Assembly: GCF_008831285.2 (NCBI RefSeq)
Contig: NW_022204507.1
Span: 1,924,001-1,988,000, forward strand
Direction: 5' to 3'
From: Nymphaea colorata
Lineage: Eukaryota; Streptophyta; Magnoliopsida; Nymphaeales; Nymphaeaceae
Length of the DNA: 64,000 nucleotides
Below the pieces are notes generated by a model, which made no database searches, was not told the origin of the DNA, and saw only the letters and a program-made list of their open reading frames with translations. The stretch's first letter is position 1. Every line of letters begins with the position of its first letter. Position numbers and translations under genes: made by a program. This document shows positions 1-11,479 of the stretch, in pieces.

Positions 1-508
1 TTGTAGAAAACGTGCTTCCGAGACTTGAGAATATGTTGTGGCAAGGGTAGACCACAACTCTAGGGCAGTTAAATCATCATTAATACCTCCCAATACCTCC
101 CAATACCTCCTCTGACAAGGTAGAAGTGATATAAGCAACAAGAGACTAGTCGTGAGCCAGCCAAACTTCATATTTGGGATTGCTCTTAGAAAGAGTTGCA
201 TATTCAAAACTGATTTCACTTCCAGCCGAGGCCCCAACACCTTTATCTCCCACGATTGTCTTCTTTACTTCACGGTTAACATACTTTGGAGTTGTTGGAG
301 TAGTCCCATCGATGTGCCCATACAGTCTATGGCTCTTAATAAATGGGACAATTTGACATTTCCAAGTCAAATAATTACTATGGTTCAGTTTTTGAGAGAT
401 GAGTTGTGAGAGAAAACTAGAAGATAGAAGAGAGGGAGCCAGCTGAGCTGGTCCATGATTGAAAGAGAGGATTAGAGCAGATGATTTGGGCATAATTTTA
501 AAGGTCAC
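1..508 (-). pseudogene. copia gag (UBN2-type) fragment, broken
   Basis: Gag forms the virus-like particle in the cytoplasm. The frame opens with an ATG at 508 and shows the N-terminal signature of plant copia gag: LNHSNYLTWKCQIVPFIKSH, then a HIDGTTPTTP block and a KYEVWLAHD block. A TAG at 146-148 stops it. The same frame then continues with SLVAYITSTLSEEVL, a normal gag continuation, so the stop is a nonsense mutation (CAG to TAG is the simplest reading). A triplicated ~10-bp unit (AATACCTCCC on the plus strand, about 82-111) lies just beyond and would distort the protein. The zinc knuckle and pol are outside the window. The family is confident; activity is excluded. Confidence 0.7.
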
Positions 509-620
509 GACATAAATTAGGGCAAACCGTGTGATTTAGGGCAAAAAACAGAATTTAGGGCAACAGAAATTAGGGCAAATCGTGGGATACATGGCAGAAA
601 TAGAGTTTGGGGATAACCAC

Positions 621-696
621 GGTAGAAAATAAGATTTAGGGCAGAATACTCCAAGCACGGCAGAAAATAAGATTTAGGGCAGAATACTCCAAGCTG
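621..696 (-). repeat. 38-bp tandem duplication in the E0 leader
   Basis: Units at 621-658 and 659-696 are nearly identical (GGYAGAAAATAAGATTTAGG... ). Other ATTTAGGGCA-like words are scattered through 524-620. This is local expansion in the untranslated leader between the PBS and gag. Confidence 0.7.
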
Positions 697-725
697 AAAT
701 CACTCACCAGAGGACAATGTAACCT

Positions 726-738
726 GGCTCTGATACCA
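726..738 (-). promoter_or_regulatory. Primer-binding site, initiator-Met tRNA type (E0)
   Basis: The minus strand reads TGGTATCAGAGCC. This is the standard plant copia match to the 3' end of initiator methionine tRNA, where minus-strand cDNA synthesis starts. It abuts the LTR end at 739. Confidence 0.8.
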
Positions 739-1034
739 TGTGAGAATCTTCACTAAAACACCACTGAATCACGTCTCTCCATCTGAAAATAAGGAGGATG
801 GAAAATAGAGAATAGAAGAAAGCAATGAAGGTAAGAGAACCATCGGCCAATGCAGCCACACGATACTTGATTTCTATTATTAAAACATAAACCTTATTAG
901 GTTACAACAAAAAGAGGAATAAAACATGAAGTAATTACAAGAGATGCCACCACTTAGGCGTGAAGACATAAAAACAAAGTGGATCGGGTCTGAACAGACC
1001 CGATCCCCTTACACTTATACGTACAGACTTAACA
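739..1034 (-). repeat. 5' LTR of copia E0 (296 bp)
   Basis: On the minus strand it begins TGTTAAG and ends TCTCACA, directly next to a TGGTATCAGAGC primer-binding site. It contains a perfect hairpin at 981-1006 (12-bp arms, 2-nt loop, GGATCGGGTCTG / CAGACCCGATCC), 28 bp inside the 5' end. No second LTR is in the window, so the right boundary rests on the TG...CA rule alone. Confidence 0.6.
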
Positions 1035-2786
1035 CCTATTGTTAATGAAAGCTCCACAAGATTGGGCGAAAGTTGGATTTCACGTTGAGGAAAAAGAAGA
1101 GGTATATGTCAAAGGTTCACAACTCTTGGTGGTCATAATAAACAGGAATAAGCCTTATGAACCTAACCACAACTTTACACTAAAAAACAAGGAAAAATAT
1201 TGTAAGTTTCTCTTTTTTTTTTATGTTTCAGTGAAGATATCATATGAAATATATATGAAAATTGAAATAAAAAAATTTCTTGTATTGCTTTGTGTTCTTC
1301 TAATACAATGAAATACATGGTGAAATGAGATCACAACGAAAATGACAACCAAATGAGTTTTAGATGTATCTAGTATTCACCATGCACAAGTCGATTTGTG
1401 GGAACATGTTTAGAATTTTTCTAAACTCCGAATACTTACCTACTGAAGCAAATATTTAGGGTCTAGTCATAAAACTTTAAGGTGAGATTCAAAACTATTA
1501 ATTTCCTTTTCAATTTAGGACCATTTAACTATCAAGGCTATAGTTATTTGGTACTCAGATACATTCTATGTATGGTTAGCTATGCTGAAATATAAGCAAG
1601 CTTAGCATAACTCTAAAGTCACCTACTAAGCAAAATGCATGGTACAACTGCAAAAGATGGAGTTGAGCTTAGAGCTTGCAGACATATGTGTGTGTGTGTG
1701 TGTATGTGTGTGTCGGATGCTGCTAGATAATATGAAGCAGTGTGTCTTCATCGTTCCTTAATTATAAAAGATTACCATTTTATTTCGAATGGCCAATTTC
1801 CTTGTGGGTTTTCACTACACAATTTTAAACCAAGTGAAGCATAGAACATGAGTCATTCAAGTCAGTGACAACTGATGACAAGCACTTTTAAATACTTGAG
1901 TAACCTCATTGGCAGGTTGCAAAATTTCATATTAAATTTCAGTATATAATGTTTTGTTGTCAACCACAGATGAACTTATATATTTTGGTAATATATTTGA
2001 AGCCAGTGTCATATGGAAAATGGATGTATCATTTTGCTACAAATTTTTAATAACATTTGGGGTTCACCTATTCTCCAACATGTTGACTATATATTACTAC
2101 ATGCATTGCCCATCTACTTTTGCCATTTACAGGGGACTAACACAAGCATATGACAGTTTATGTGGGAGTCCAGCATCCCTTTCTTGATCATATGAAATGC
2201 TAAGTCAAATTTTTGAAATCAATAATATGAAATCTCAATGTGTAGTATGTGATGAATACTCTTCATAGTGCACACCAAAGATGAGCTTTTCAATCATTAC
2301 AACGTACGAGCAGGGCCATTACAAGAAGGGCCTCATTTGGATTTACTTCAAGTATCATTTATGGAGAAACACTATGTAGAAAGATGCATACTCATTTGAA
2401 AATATAAAAATATATATTTCTTTGTATATCATTGTTTGATAAAGTCTTATATTGATTTCCTTCATCTCAATAAACCTAATGATATTTTTCCCTTTATTGA
2501 AAATCAAATGTGATGTGATATGCTATAGACCTCTTAATTGTCTATCATTGAACTCATTTGTCTGTTTGCTCAAGTCTCTGTTTGTAACATAAATGAAATC
2601 ACCTTGTCTAACATATAGTAATGTAGGTTAATTAGTTGATTTTACAATAATAGATCAAGGATTAAGTTGGAAGAAGGTCATTGGATTCATGGCATGTAAA
2701 ATTTGGATGAGCAAACCAATGTATTATTTGTTTATAGATTAAAACACTAAAAATTATTGTAATGATTAACAATATCCACTTACTAC
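1035..2786. other. AT-rich intergenic DNA, no gene recognised
   Basis: Short open frames only, none with a recognisable domain. Contains a (TG)n run at about 1687-1712. Confidence 0.5.
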
Positions 2787-3475
2787 AATAGGTCAAGTGT
2801 TAAATATGTTACTGGAGCAAGACAATTTGTTGAATCTGCCATTGCCAATAATATAGCAGTGAAGAGAATGATCAAATGTCCATGCTTAAAGTGCAATGAT
2901 ATTTTGTAACAGTGTTTCGTCACTATCTTCAAGTATCTAGTATGTCATGAGATTTGTCTAACTTATACTCAGTCGAACTTCCATGGAGAAGCTTCATCGT
3001 CATTTACAACTAATGTGGATAATAGAATGCATGAGTCAAATGAAGATGAGATATATGAACTATTAGAAAATACATTCAAAACACATAATTCAAGTGTCAA
3101 ATTTAGTGAAGGACATGGTTCTACAATCTTGCATAACTTGGAGTTTGAAATATTTAGTAAGTTGTTGGATGATGTTGGGCATGAACTAAACTCTGGTTGC
3201 AAGTGATTTGCAAAGTTACCTCATAATGCAGCTCTTTCAGATCAAATGTGACAATAGATTACGCAATAATCAATTTTTATATTGGTAGAGCTATTGAGGG
3301 AAGCATTTTGAGGGGAATGCACCTCCCAAAGTCTTATTATGAGATTAATAAAATTATTGGAGACTTGAGTCTCGATTGTAGAAAGATTGATGCACCTCCC
3401 AAATATTGCATGTTATACTGGTAGAAAACAGTAGTCAAACAACCATGTGGTATTTGTGGTACATCAAGGTAAAAA
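2787..3475 (+). pseudogene. CACTA (En/Spm) transposase fragment, decayed
   Basis: Remnant of a TNP2-like CACTA transposase, the enzyme that cuts and pastes these elements. Three diagnostic blocks follow each other on the plus strand. About 2787-2909 encodes the transposase-associated domain (VTGARQFVESAIANN, then IKCPCLKCND). About 3000-3206 encodes an acidic linker. About 3320-3420 encodes LPKSYYEI-KIIGDL-LDCRKIDA-P-YCMLYW, followed by the cysteine pair CGICGTSR near 3450-3472. These are the usual order and spacing at the N-terminal half of plant CACTA transposases. Stops (2908, 3204, 3421) and frame changes interrupt it. The DDE core is absent. Family call strong, clearly dead. Confidence 0.75.
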
Positions 3476-4851
3476 GTTAGATTCTCTAGGCAAACCAAAA
3501 TTTCTGCAAATGGCACTATCTCTGGACATGCAAGTGGAATGGATAAGTTAAAGGTATCACAGATTAGGGAATGTTCTGAGTCTCATGTAAAGCAACTAAA
3601 TGAACCTCAAGAAGGAGCTAACAAATTGCTTGATTGACCTCGAGAGATAGATAGAGTCTATCCTCTTGCGGGAACCTATGCTCTGGGCTGAATAGCTTAC
3701 CTTTAGCACCCAGATTTCTTTGATGCATGTTAGCTTATTTATACTCAGAAGACCCTTTTTTTATATAGCTTGAAAGCTACCAATGCACATCACGGTTGTA
3801 GGCTTAACATAGATGTGGCATCTTACGTCACTCCCACACCTATGGTTGACCATCTTTGAGTGATGAACTATCACTAAAAAAAAAAGATGCCCTCGTGTTG
3901 TTCACTTTAGATGATCGTCGTTTCTCATCTTGCTCCTGTTGTTTGTCTCCTACACTAAGAAATATTCTCTAATCTACGTCACCAGTAGGTTGGTTTGGCT
4001 TTCTCTCTGGTGGTTACTTTTCTTACCTCCACTACACTCTCACTCTAAACTATGTGCCAAGCAAGAAGCAGTGTGATTTCTTCTTCTTTGGATGGAGCCT
4101 CACCATGCTATGATTGAAGACATTTGACAAGGGACAATCTTTTTTTCTCTTGTGGGCTTGATCTATAAATCCAAAGACAACCCAAGCAAGACAAGGTACA
4201 CCCATTGAGGAGGAAAGAGACATGATCATTAGAACCTGACTAGATCCAACAACGATAGTGGCATCCATTCCTCACCAGTTCTAAAAAGGTTAACTCATGT
4301 AGGAGGGAGCATCTCACTCAGTGATATCATGCAAATCTAAAAAAGTTACCACAGAAGAGTCACATGTAGAGAAACTTGCATGTGCAGTTTTGGTTGGGGC
4401 TTCCTCCGGTATCTAATAACCATGTTTTTGCTCACCATTGGCACACCTCTTTTAACTGTTGTCCATTTATTCCATAACACTGCATATCTTTGCCAAATCC
4501 TTTCATTATTAAGTATGGCTGGTGCCATATTGATGTATGTTGATTATTTGAAATAAAAAAGGTTTCATGCTTCTAAATCCATTGTATCAATTTCACTTCA
4601 TACTCAACAGTATGTTCTTTATAATTCCAACTCATAATGCTATTGCCATGCATTGAGCTATTGAGCCTTAAAATTTATGTTTTCATGTGATCGCAACATG
4701 CCATATGGTAGGCTTATTTGGGCATGTTTTGTAATGCCAATATTGTAGGATGCCTTACATAGCATCTTCTACTTTTCCATTAGGTTTTAATTGTATTATA
4801 TTAAATAGTTCAGGTTTTATCTAGCTAAATTAGGGCAAAGTAGGGATTAGT
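3476..4851. other. Unrecognised intergenic DNA
   Basis: No supported coding frame. It may include further decayed CACTA sequence, but I see no motif. Confidence 0.4.
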
Positions 4852-4864
4852 CACTACAACAAAA
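4852..4864 (+). mobile_element. Possible CACTA left terminus
   Basis: CACTACAACAAAA closely matches the terminal inverted repeat start of plant CACTA transposons (typically CACTACAAGAAAA). It would open an element running rightward. I found no matching TTTTGTTGTAGTG end, so this is a truncated element or chance. Confidence 0.35.
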
Positions 4865-5035
4865 TTGTCAAGCTCAGTCTTTGTTCCACCTGCAGTGTTG
4901 ATGGCTAAGGTAGACTAACAATGTGGAAGAAAATCCCATTGCAGAGTGAAGGTGCTCTGACAGTAGCAACACCTTCACCAACACAAAGGCAAACCACGAT
5001 GTTCATGGTCGGCATTGATATACCCAAAATTCAAC

Positions 5036-5277
5036 CCTATGGTGCATTATTTTGGTGTTGAAACCTTTAAAATTTATCATCAACTAAATTTGGGTGAGTC
5101 TACATGCTCTAATCACATAGACGATGGTAGAACAGTATGTTGTTCCCAAACTCAAGCCTATGATGAAATATTTTGGTGTTGAAATGTTGAAGCTCCACCA
5201 CTGATGCAATTTGGGTGTGTCGTCATGCCCTATCAGTGCATCAATGATGGTAGAACATTGCATCAATGGCAAACCTT
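5036..5277. repeat. 121-bp diverged tandem duplication
   Basis: Units at 5036-5156 and 5157-5277 share CCTATGRTG, ATTTTGGTGTTGAAA, AATTTGGGTG and GATGGTAGAACA blocks in order. It lies 170 bp inside the possible CACTA terminus, where subterminal repeats are usual. Confidence 0.6.
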
Positions 5278-5473
5278 ATCATTTCGTGTGTTTATTTATG
5301 ATTCTTAAGGAGTATATGTTAACATGCGGACCAGAGGTAGAACATCTAGGGAGATGCTTGAAACTGTCGACCATGACAAGAAAACACCACGGTTGTGGTG
5401 GGGAAAGTAGTTGCACTAGGGGAGAACACTCTATATTAGTAGTGAACAAGGTCGGGACACAAAACACCTATGT

Positions 5474-5715
5474 TTCTTTTTCTTTTCTCAACTCCTTTTT
5501 CCTCCTATCCCCAATATTTTCCCACTTTGCCTTGTATTTTGCATTTGCTTCCTTTTCTTTTCCCAACTCCTTTTCCCTCTCGTCCCCAACCTCTTCCTCC
5601 TTTGTCATAAAGCCCTCACATTCATTTTTGCTTCCTCTCCTAATCCCATTCATCAGTATTAATTTCTGCCTTTTTCTTCTCCCATCGCCAATCTCTTTGT
5701 CCTCCTATTCCATCA
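5474..5715. repeat. Polypyrimidine-rich stretch
   Basis: About 240 bp dominated by C and T on the plus strand, with repeated CTTTTCTTTTC.CAACTCC and CTCC..CCCCAA phrases at 5475-5520 and 5550-5600. The open frames through it are low-complexity artefacts. Confidence 0.5.
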
Positions 5716-5994
5716 TTTGGATTTGCATCTGAAGAGTCTTCCACTTCTTTTTTAATGCTAATGTTACATGCTTCCATTCTTTTAATGGTTGTACTGGATA
5801 CTCTTGGGGAGCACAAGAAGGGGACAATCAAATTTTTTTCTAGTGCGGTCAAGGTGCATTCCATTTTGCATCGAGGGAAGGGCAGACTGACATTTGCAAG
5901 TCTATAGTTGAGAAGATCGGGGCTGGTATCGATATATAATATTGGGGTTTGATCTTTCCTATTGCAGTGTATTAGAGTATGCTTAATTTACTAA

Positions 5995-6210
5995 GAGGTC
6001 GTTTGATTGCTGTCCATTAGGACAGGACAGACAGGACGTCCTGTCCATTACATTACTGTCCTGTCTTCATGGACAATAGTGTTCTTTGTCCACCGTTTGA
6101 TGATTTAAGAACAGAACACCACGTTCATCCTGTCCAGCGTTTGTTTCACATATGTCTGTTCTGTCTGTTTTGTCCGTCCTGTCTGACTTTTGTTTTAAGA
6201 GGGATTTTCT
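5995..6210 (+). repeat. Left terminal and subterminal repeat zone
   Basis: Starts with the 13-bp terminal repeat. About ten GGACA/TGTCC/TGTCT words follow, including the palindrome AGGACGTCCT near 6027-6036. The mirror zone is at about 10310-10498. Confidence 0.6.
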
Positions 6211-9200
6211 CGTGAACCTCTTTGGGTTTTAAGAGGGATGTCAATGGTTCCGATGCAATATGACATTATATTCAAACCTAAATTCAAGTAAACAAATTTA
6301 ATAATATATATCAAACGACCAAATAATCACTATATTCACTTCAGAAATTTTATAATCACTATAAAAAACAAAATTTCGTCTATGATATGTGATTGGGACA
6401 CATAGAGACAAGAGTAGGCAACATTACAATTTCCTTCTTTTTTTTCTTCTTCTTGCTCTTCTGTTCTTCAATAAAACGCTGAAGAAAAGGCTCCGCCTTC
6501 ATGACGACAAATGGTAAGCAACCAAGGTTGTCTGTTTCCTCTCTCGCTCTTTCTCTTGTTCTTGGGCATTGCGTATAGGCCATAGGTTACACATTCTTCT
6601 GTAGCAGCTACGATCACATACTCATGTAGTACTTGAAATGTAGAGATTCGTCAAACTCAGATGAACTGTGTGGCCAAGAGCTGTTGTTGATGTACCCTTC
6701 AAAATCAACAGGAACGCTGATTCCTTGATGCCAAATTCTAGGGGGAAAGGACACCGGCGACATTCATTCAATGTTAAAACATGAAGCTGCTAATCTCATC
6801 AAAGGCCCGACAGAGGACGCATCGATTGCACGTCTGATCACCATAAATAAAAATTTGTAAAGCAAAAATATATGCCTTGTGACATGTCTTATCAGTTCTA
6901 AAGAAACATGCTTCAATTCATGTGCATAGAGAAAAACTCAACCTCACATATGTGAAATTCCAGCAAAAAAGCATATAAATTCAAAAAATTCAAGTTGGCA
7001 TATGACAATTCTAGCCAAACATAAATAAACCACAACAATGCAAGCATATACATGAAAATTAAGCAAAAAAACAGGTAAATTCAAACTTACATAATGCAAT
7101 TCTAGGCAAAAGAGACAAACTCAAATTTACATATGGTGACTTGATTCTAGACCAATTAGAACAAAATCTCAAATTTATAGATCTAGAGATGGAAGTTGGC
7201 GAGAACTCACTTGTGCTAGATGCGATTAAGCCACTTGAGTCTTCAGTCATCAAGAATCTGCTACCAGATGATAAACCCAAGTCACCTATTGGCAGAATGT
7301 TGAGGAGAATGTTGCAGCAATATGGAACAACAAAGTTTATTCCCTCCCACACAATGGCAATGTTAACTCATTCTAGGAGCCGAGCTTTTGGTGGATTCAA
7401 TTTACCATTCAATGCACCACCAACTAGATCTGTTTCAAATGTTGTTGCATTTTGCTCGAAATTCAAATTCTTGATCCATGCTAGTGGCCATTAAAGCCTG
7501 TCATGGCCTAGGAAGGCGACAAAGAAACCAATTTTGTATACAATAAGAGGAAGAAAACAGAAGTCTAATTGAACTAATTGAAGGCATTCTTTGTCTTTTG
7601 CGGTGAAGGCCAAAACTGAGAATACTTCTGGTTAAGTCTGGTGGAATCTTAAGAGCTTTAACAACTGGAAGCCTCCAGCTAGCTAATATGCAACCTGTTG
7701 TTAAAGTACTCTCCATATGCCTCGTTGAAAAATATAATAATAGTGAAAAGGAAAAAAGTTCATTTCAATATCACGAATATTTAAGGAGTGTGAACCAGAT
7801 ATTTGATTCAATGTTGTAAAATAAAATCAAGAATTGAATTGTATCTACCAAACTACAAAGCTAGCTTGTCAGTGAATTCACCAATTCAAATCACTGACCA
7901 GGTTATGAATCAGTAAACTATATTATTGTATACATTTTTTAAAATTAAAAGTATAAAAAACAAATAAGGAAAATTTTAAAACCATCATAAAATAATAAAA
8001 TGTAAATATGTAGTTTATGACACATAGTACCTTGTATTGGGCAATGAATCAAATCGATTTGCAACTCGTTCAATTCCCATGGTTACTCTACTAGTACACG
8101 TAACAATTTCAAAATTAAGGACCAACGGCCTTGCCAATTGATCACCCAAGGGAACTTGGATGGTATCCTTGTGTGCTAAGAGCCATGCCCTCTCAAAAAA
8201 AGAAGAAAACATACAAAACATAAGGATTTATATGGTCAAGAGAGACTAAGGGCCTTCCTACATTCAAGCACTGGACCTCTACTATTTGAACAAAACAAAA
8301 ATGCAAAAAATGCTGACTCTTTTAACATGGAGTTTAGGGCAATGCTGTAGTAACAGAAAATTACAACAACACCCTTTCAAACTTAACCAAACCAAAATCT
8401 AATTCCCCGTTGAATTTCCATACAGAGAATTCTCTTCCTGTCAAACTTTGCACACTTGTCTCCATGTGACCTTGGCAACTTTGCGATAGAATAACAGCTC
8501 TCTTCCTCCCTTCCACACAAAAAAGAATGATTATTTGGATGACTACCCAGAGTATTATATGCCATGTTACAGGCAGCAATCTGAAGGCACCATAATGATA
8601 TCGTATATTTATTCTTGTGCTGATAACCAATTTGAGTATCCTCATCTACATGCTAGGGAGATTGGGGGCCAAAGAGTAGTGAGTTTCTTATGAAAATTTT
8701 TGTTGTTTATATTTGTGTGGATTGAGTTGTGTAGATATGTGCATTAACTTGCTATGTTTTTTAAGTTCCTCATTTTCATACCTTTTGTTCATTGTTTTGA
8801 CAGCGCATTGTCTTTCTCTTTAGATGTTACTGCTGTTTTCTACAACTGTCCATCTTATTGCAGAATGGTCATCAAGTTCTCTATAGTGGTTCATAATTTA
8901 AAACACTGGCTCCACAAAATTAAAATCTCTAGTTACACAGTGACCCATGAACTAAAAACACTGTGGTGTGCTGGAAATTTAATTTTAAGTGGTAGATCAG
9001 GTGAGCTTTGATCCATGTATACTGTGTGCTTATATCATGATTATATATCCACATCCATGTCACATGATATGTTAACTGACTGACGTGGCTTTGGCTTGTC
9101 AACTACAGCGTGTTTCAGAAAGCAGGGTAAAACATTTTCCTTTATTTTTGAACCAATAAAATGTTGAAAATGAAATTAATGGAAATGTCATAAAAATGTA

Positions 9201-9566
9201 TTAGAAGTTACGAAAACCATGAAAACATGAGCTGTATGTGATTGAATCTGAATCCACCTCCGTGCATGTCATTGTGGATGTGCCTAGGTTCTGTCATGAT
9301 GCCAATTTTCTCCCTTGCTTGGTCCTGCACCGTAATGGGATCAAGCATTTCATGACAAGGGTTTCCCATGTCAAAGAGACAACATACATGTGCACAGACA
9401 TTTCACTGTGCACACGGTGCTTATCATGATACAAGATGTCGGTCAGACTTTTCCACAAACATTTTGGGAGCATCTTCCATTCTGTAGTAAAAAGCCTAAA
9501 TCCAGTAATCGTTGCCATTTGCAACAAATGCAAAAGGAGCTTTAGCAATAGGATCGAACAATAGAG

Positions 9567-9620
<54 letters not shown>
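9567..9620. repeat. (GA)n microsatellite
   Basis: About 54 bp of GA dinucleotides. A shorter (GA)n at about 19906-19932 fronts the second copy of the adjacent dispersed segment, so the tract marks the left edge of both copies. Confidence 0.85.
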
Positions 9621-9624
<4 letters not shown>

Positions 9625-10252
9625 AAGCCTTAGGAAAACAACAAACGTGTAACTTTTCATACGAAGAGAAAAAGCAAGTTAAGGGTATTTTAGTTGATTT
9701 TGTATATCCACTAATCTCAGACTTCAGATAGCCCAAACTAATTTAATGAAAAATTGGATTCGTTTAATTGTAAGAAAATAGTAGGTGTGTTATTGACAAG
9801 TTTAATTCCTTTTAGATCTAGTTTCAAAAAATCCACCTTCTTGGAAAAACCTAAGGTTGTGGTAATTTGGCAATTTTCACGTATTAACCAACCTCAGGTT
9901 TTAGATAGCTGAAATTAATCTAATGGGAAAAGTAGAATTGATTAATGGCAGAAACTTTGAGCATGTTTTTAACAACATAAACACCTTAAATGTGTTCTGA
10001 AGATTGCAAGTTGTTTATTTCTTCTTTTAAAATTTTCCTTATCTTTCTTTATTTTGGGTGCAAATGGAGAATCAATTTTTAGTTCTAGGATCTATAATCA
10101 TCTCATATTTTGAGTTCCAAATGGTTCCTAGTGAAATGCATCCTGAAATATTTTTTATTTCTCTTTTCATGCATCTGCAATTCATCCAGTTGATCATGGA
10201 GTAAATGAACATGGATGAAGCACGTTGGATGCTTTCAATAGTCAAGGCATCA
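9620..10252. repeat. Dispersed ~0.64 kb segment, copy 1
   Basis: From ATTTGAAGCCTTAGGAAAAC to GGATGCTTTCAA..GGCATCAGTCAA, nearly identical base for base to 19932-20570 with only scattered differences. Inside, an older internal duplication is visible about 180 bp apart: CTCAGACTTCAGATAGCC and CTCAGGTTTTAGATAGCT, each followed by a TAATYTAATG-like stretch. No coding content recognised. Copy 1 lies inside the PIF/Harbinger-like element; copy 2 has no such ends around it. Confidence 0.8.
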
Positions 10253-10309
10253 GTCAAGACGTTGGAGATGATGTCGAAGGCTCGGGTTGGGGTTGTGGTT
10301 GTCGGGGGC

Positions 10310-10498
10310 GGCAGACGAAGTTTCTGTCCTGTCTGTTCCGAGGGTTAGCTCGGAACAGGATGGAACCAAAAAATTATTTATACCCTAGTTCAGTCGTCCG
10401 TCCTGTCGCCTGTCTTGTGTCCAATGTTTGATGAAAAAATCAACAAAACCGGACACGCGTGTTCTGTTCTGAATGTCCTGTGGCCATCAAACGACCTC
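10310..10498 (-). repeat. Right terminal and subterminal repeat zone
   Basis: Ends with the 13-bp inverted terminal repeat and contains TGTCCTGTC, GTCCTGTC and GGACAC words. It also has an inverted repeat, TGTTCCGAG / CTCGGAACA, at about 10336-10361. Confidence 0.6.
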
Positions 10499-10501
10499 TA
10501 A

Positions 10502-11479
10502 GAGTGCTGAAAATGAATGATAGTGTGATGTCAGGCACCAAAGATGTGAACATTGTCACTACTCAAGAACATACGCTCACACACAAACTATACATATATA
10601 TCGACATCACTATCAGGAAGTAATGTGCTGGCATAATTACAATAGAAAGGGGCCCCAAAAATAAAAAATAGAGTTGACTGATGGTGCCGTCCCCACAATC
10701 ACCCCCTATCCCTGGACTAGTTCCTTGATGAACGGATCCGATTGTCTATTTGGTGGATACTTGAAAAGTAATAAAGTTTAAAATGACCAGTCCAACCTTT
10801 GAGTATAACGTGTTCTCTGGTGCCTATGGTATAGATAAGCTTAGGATCGACCTAAACAGCAAAACCCAACTGTAATATATTATACATATAATACACCATG
10901 GGATTGGGAGGAGGGGAGGGGGGGAAATGGTCTAGGAATGAACTATAATATATTATATATATAATGCAATAATATAATAATATAATGTATATTAATATAT
11001 CTATATATTAATATATACACACACTTCAAAATAATTTGCAGACCACGATGTGGCAGGAATAGACATAGATAGTATACAATTGCTCACGTCATGAACGTGA
11101 TGCTCGACTTGTCCTAAGCTACATTTCAATAACTACTTGCATTATTAGTGCAGAAGGAACAAATAAGGTGCTCTATTTCTATTAAAGTGACCTAAGTGTG
11201 AGTATAAGGTGAGAATACAAATATCACAACCCAAAATTTGGCAAACAAGTGCATCCATGAACCCCAAAACAAAAAAAAATAACCTAAAAGAAGTACTTTT
11301 ATATTTTTTTCTATGTAACACAATCTGTTTTGCCTCTGTTTCCATTGAAAAAAGTTAAATATCATCATTCTTTCATTTTCACAATAAAATATAAATAAAA
11401 ACTATATCATGTATTATTCTAACTATAGAATGACTTAAATAGACACTAACAAAAAAATGGTGCAACATGATACTTTACC
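10502..11479. other. AT-rich intergenic DNA, no gene recognised
   Basis: Contains TA-rich tracts at about 10930-11020 and a G-rich run near 10905-10925. Nothing else supported. Confidence 0.4.

Larger units (their letters stand above)
1..1034 (-). mobile_element. Ty1/copia remnant E0 (5' LTR, PBS, partial gag)
   Basis: Minus-strand copia retrotransposon cut by the left window edge. Read from right to left it has an LTR (1034 to 739), a primer-binding site (738-726), a leader with small repeats, and a broken gag (508 to 1). Order and spacing are those of a plant copia element. Everything downstream of gag lies outside the window. The 5 bases flanking the LTR on the right are CCTAT; the matching duplication would lie beyond the left edge. 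Confidence 0.75.
5995..10498. mobile_element. 4.5 kb PIF/Harbinger-like transposon, no transposase seen
   Basis: The ends are a perfect 13-bp inverted repeat, GAGGTCGTTTGAT at 5995-6007 and ATCAAACGACCTC at 10486-10498. They are flanked by the same 3 bp, TAA (5992-5994 and 10499-10501). A TWA target duplication with a GGTCGTTTG-type end fits PIF/Harbinger. Both subterminal 200-bp zones are dense in TGTCC/GGACA words, likely transposase-binding repeats. Inside I found no DDE transposase or Myb-like frame, so it is non-autonomous or decayed. A (GA)n run and a ~0.65 kb dispersed segment lie near its right end. The longest internal frame, 7141-7494 (117 codons), has no recognisable domain. Confidence 0.65.

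Noticed and set aside
509-700. Repeated TTTAGGG, as in plant telomeres
   Set aside because: The motif is scattered as ATTTAGGGCA within a larger 38-bp duplication and is not a head-to-tail heptamer array, so it is not interstitial telomere.
5211-5732. 173-codon plus-strand frame
   Set aside because: Mostly low-complexity Ser/Phe/Leu text from the polypyrimidine tract. No domain and no plausible gene structure.
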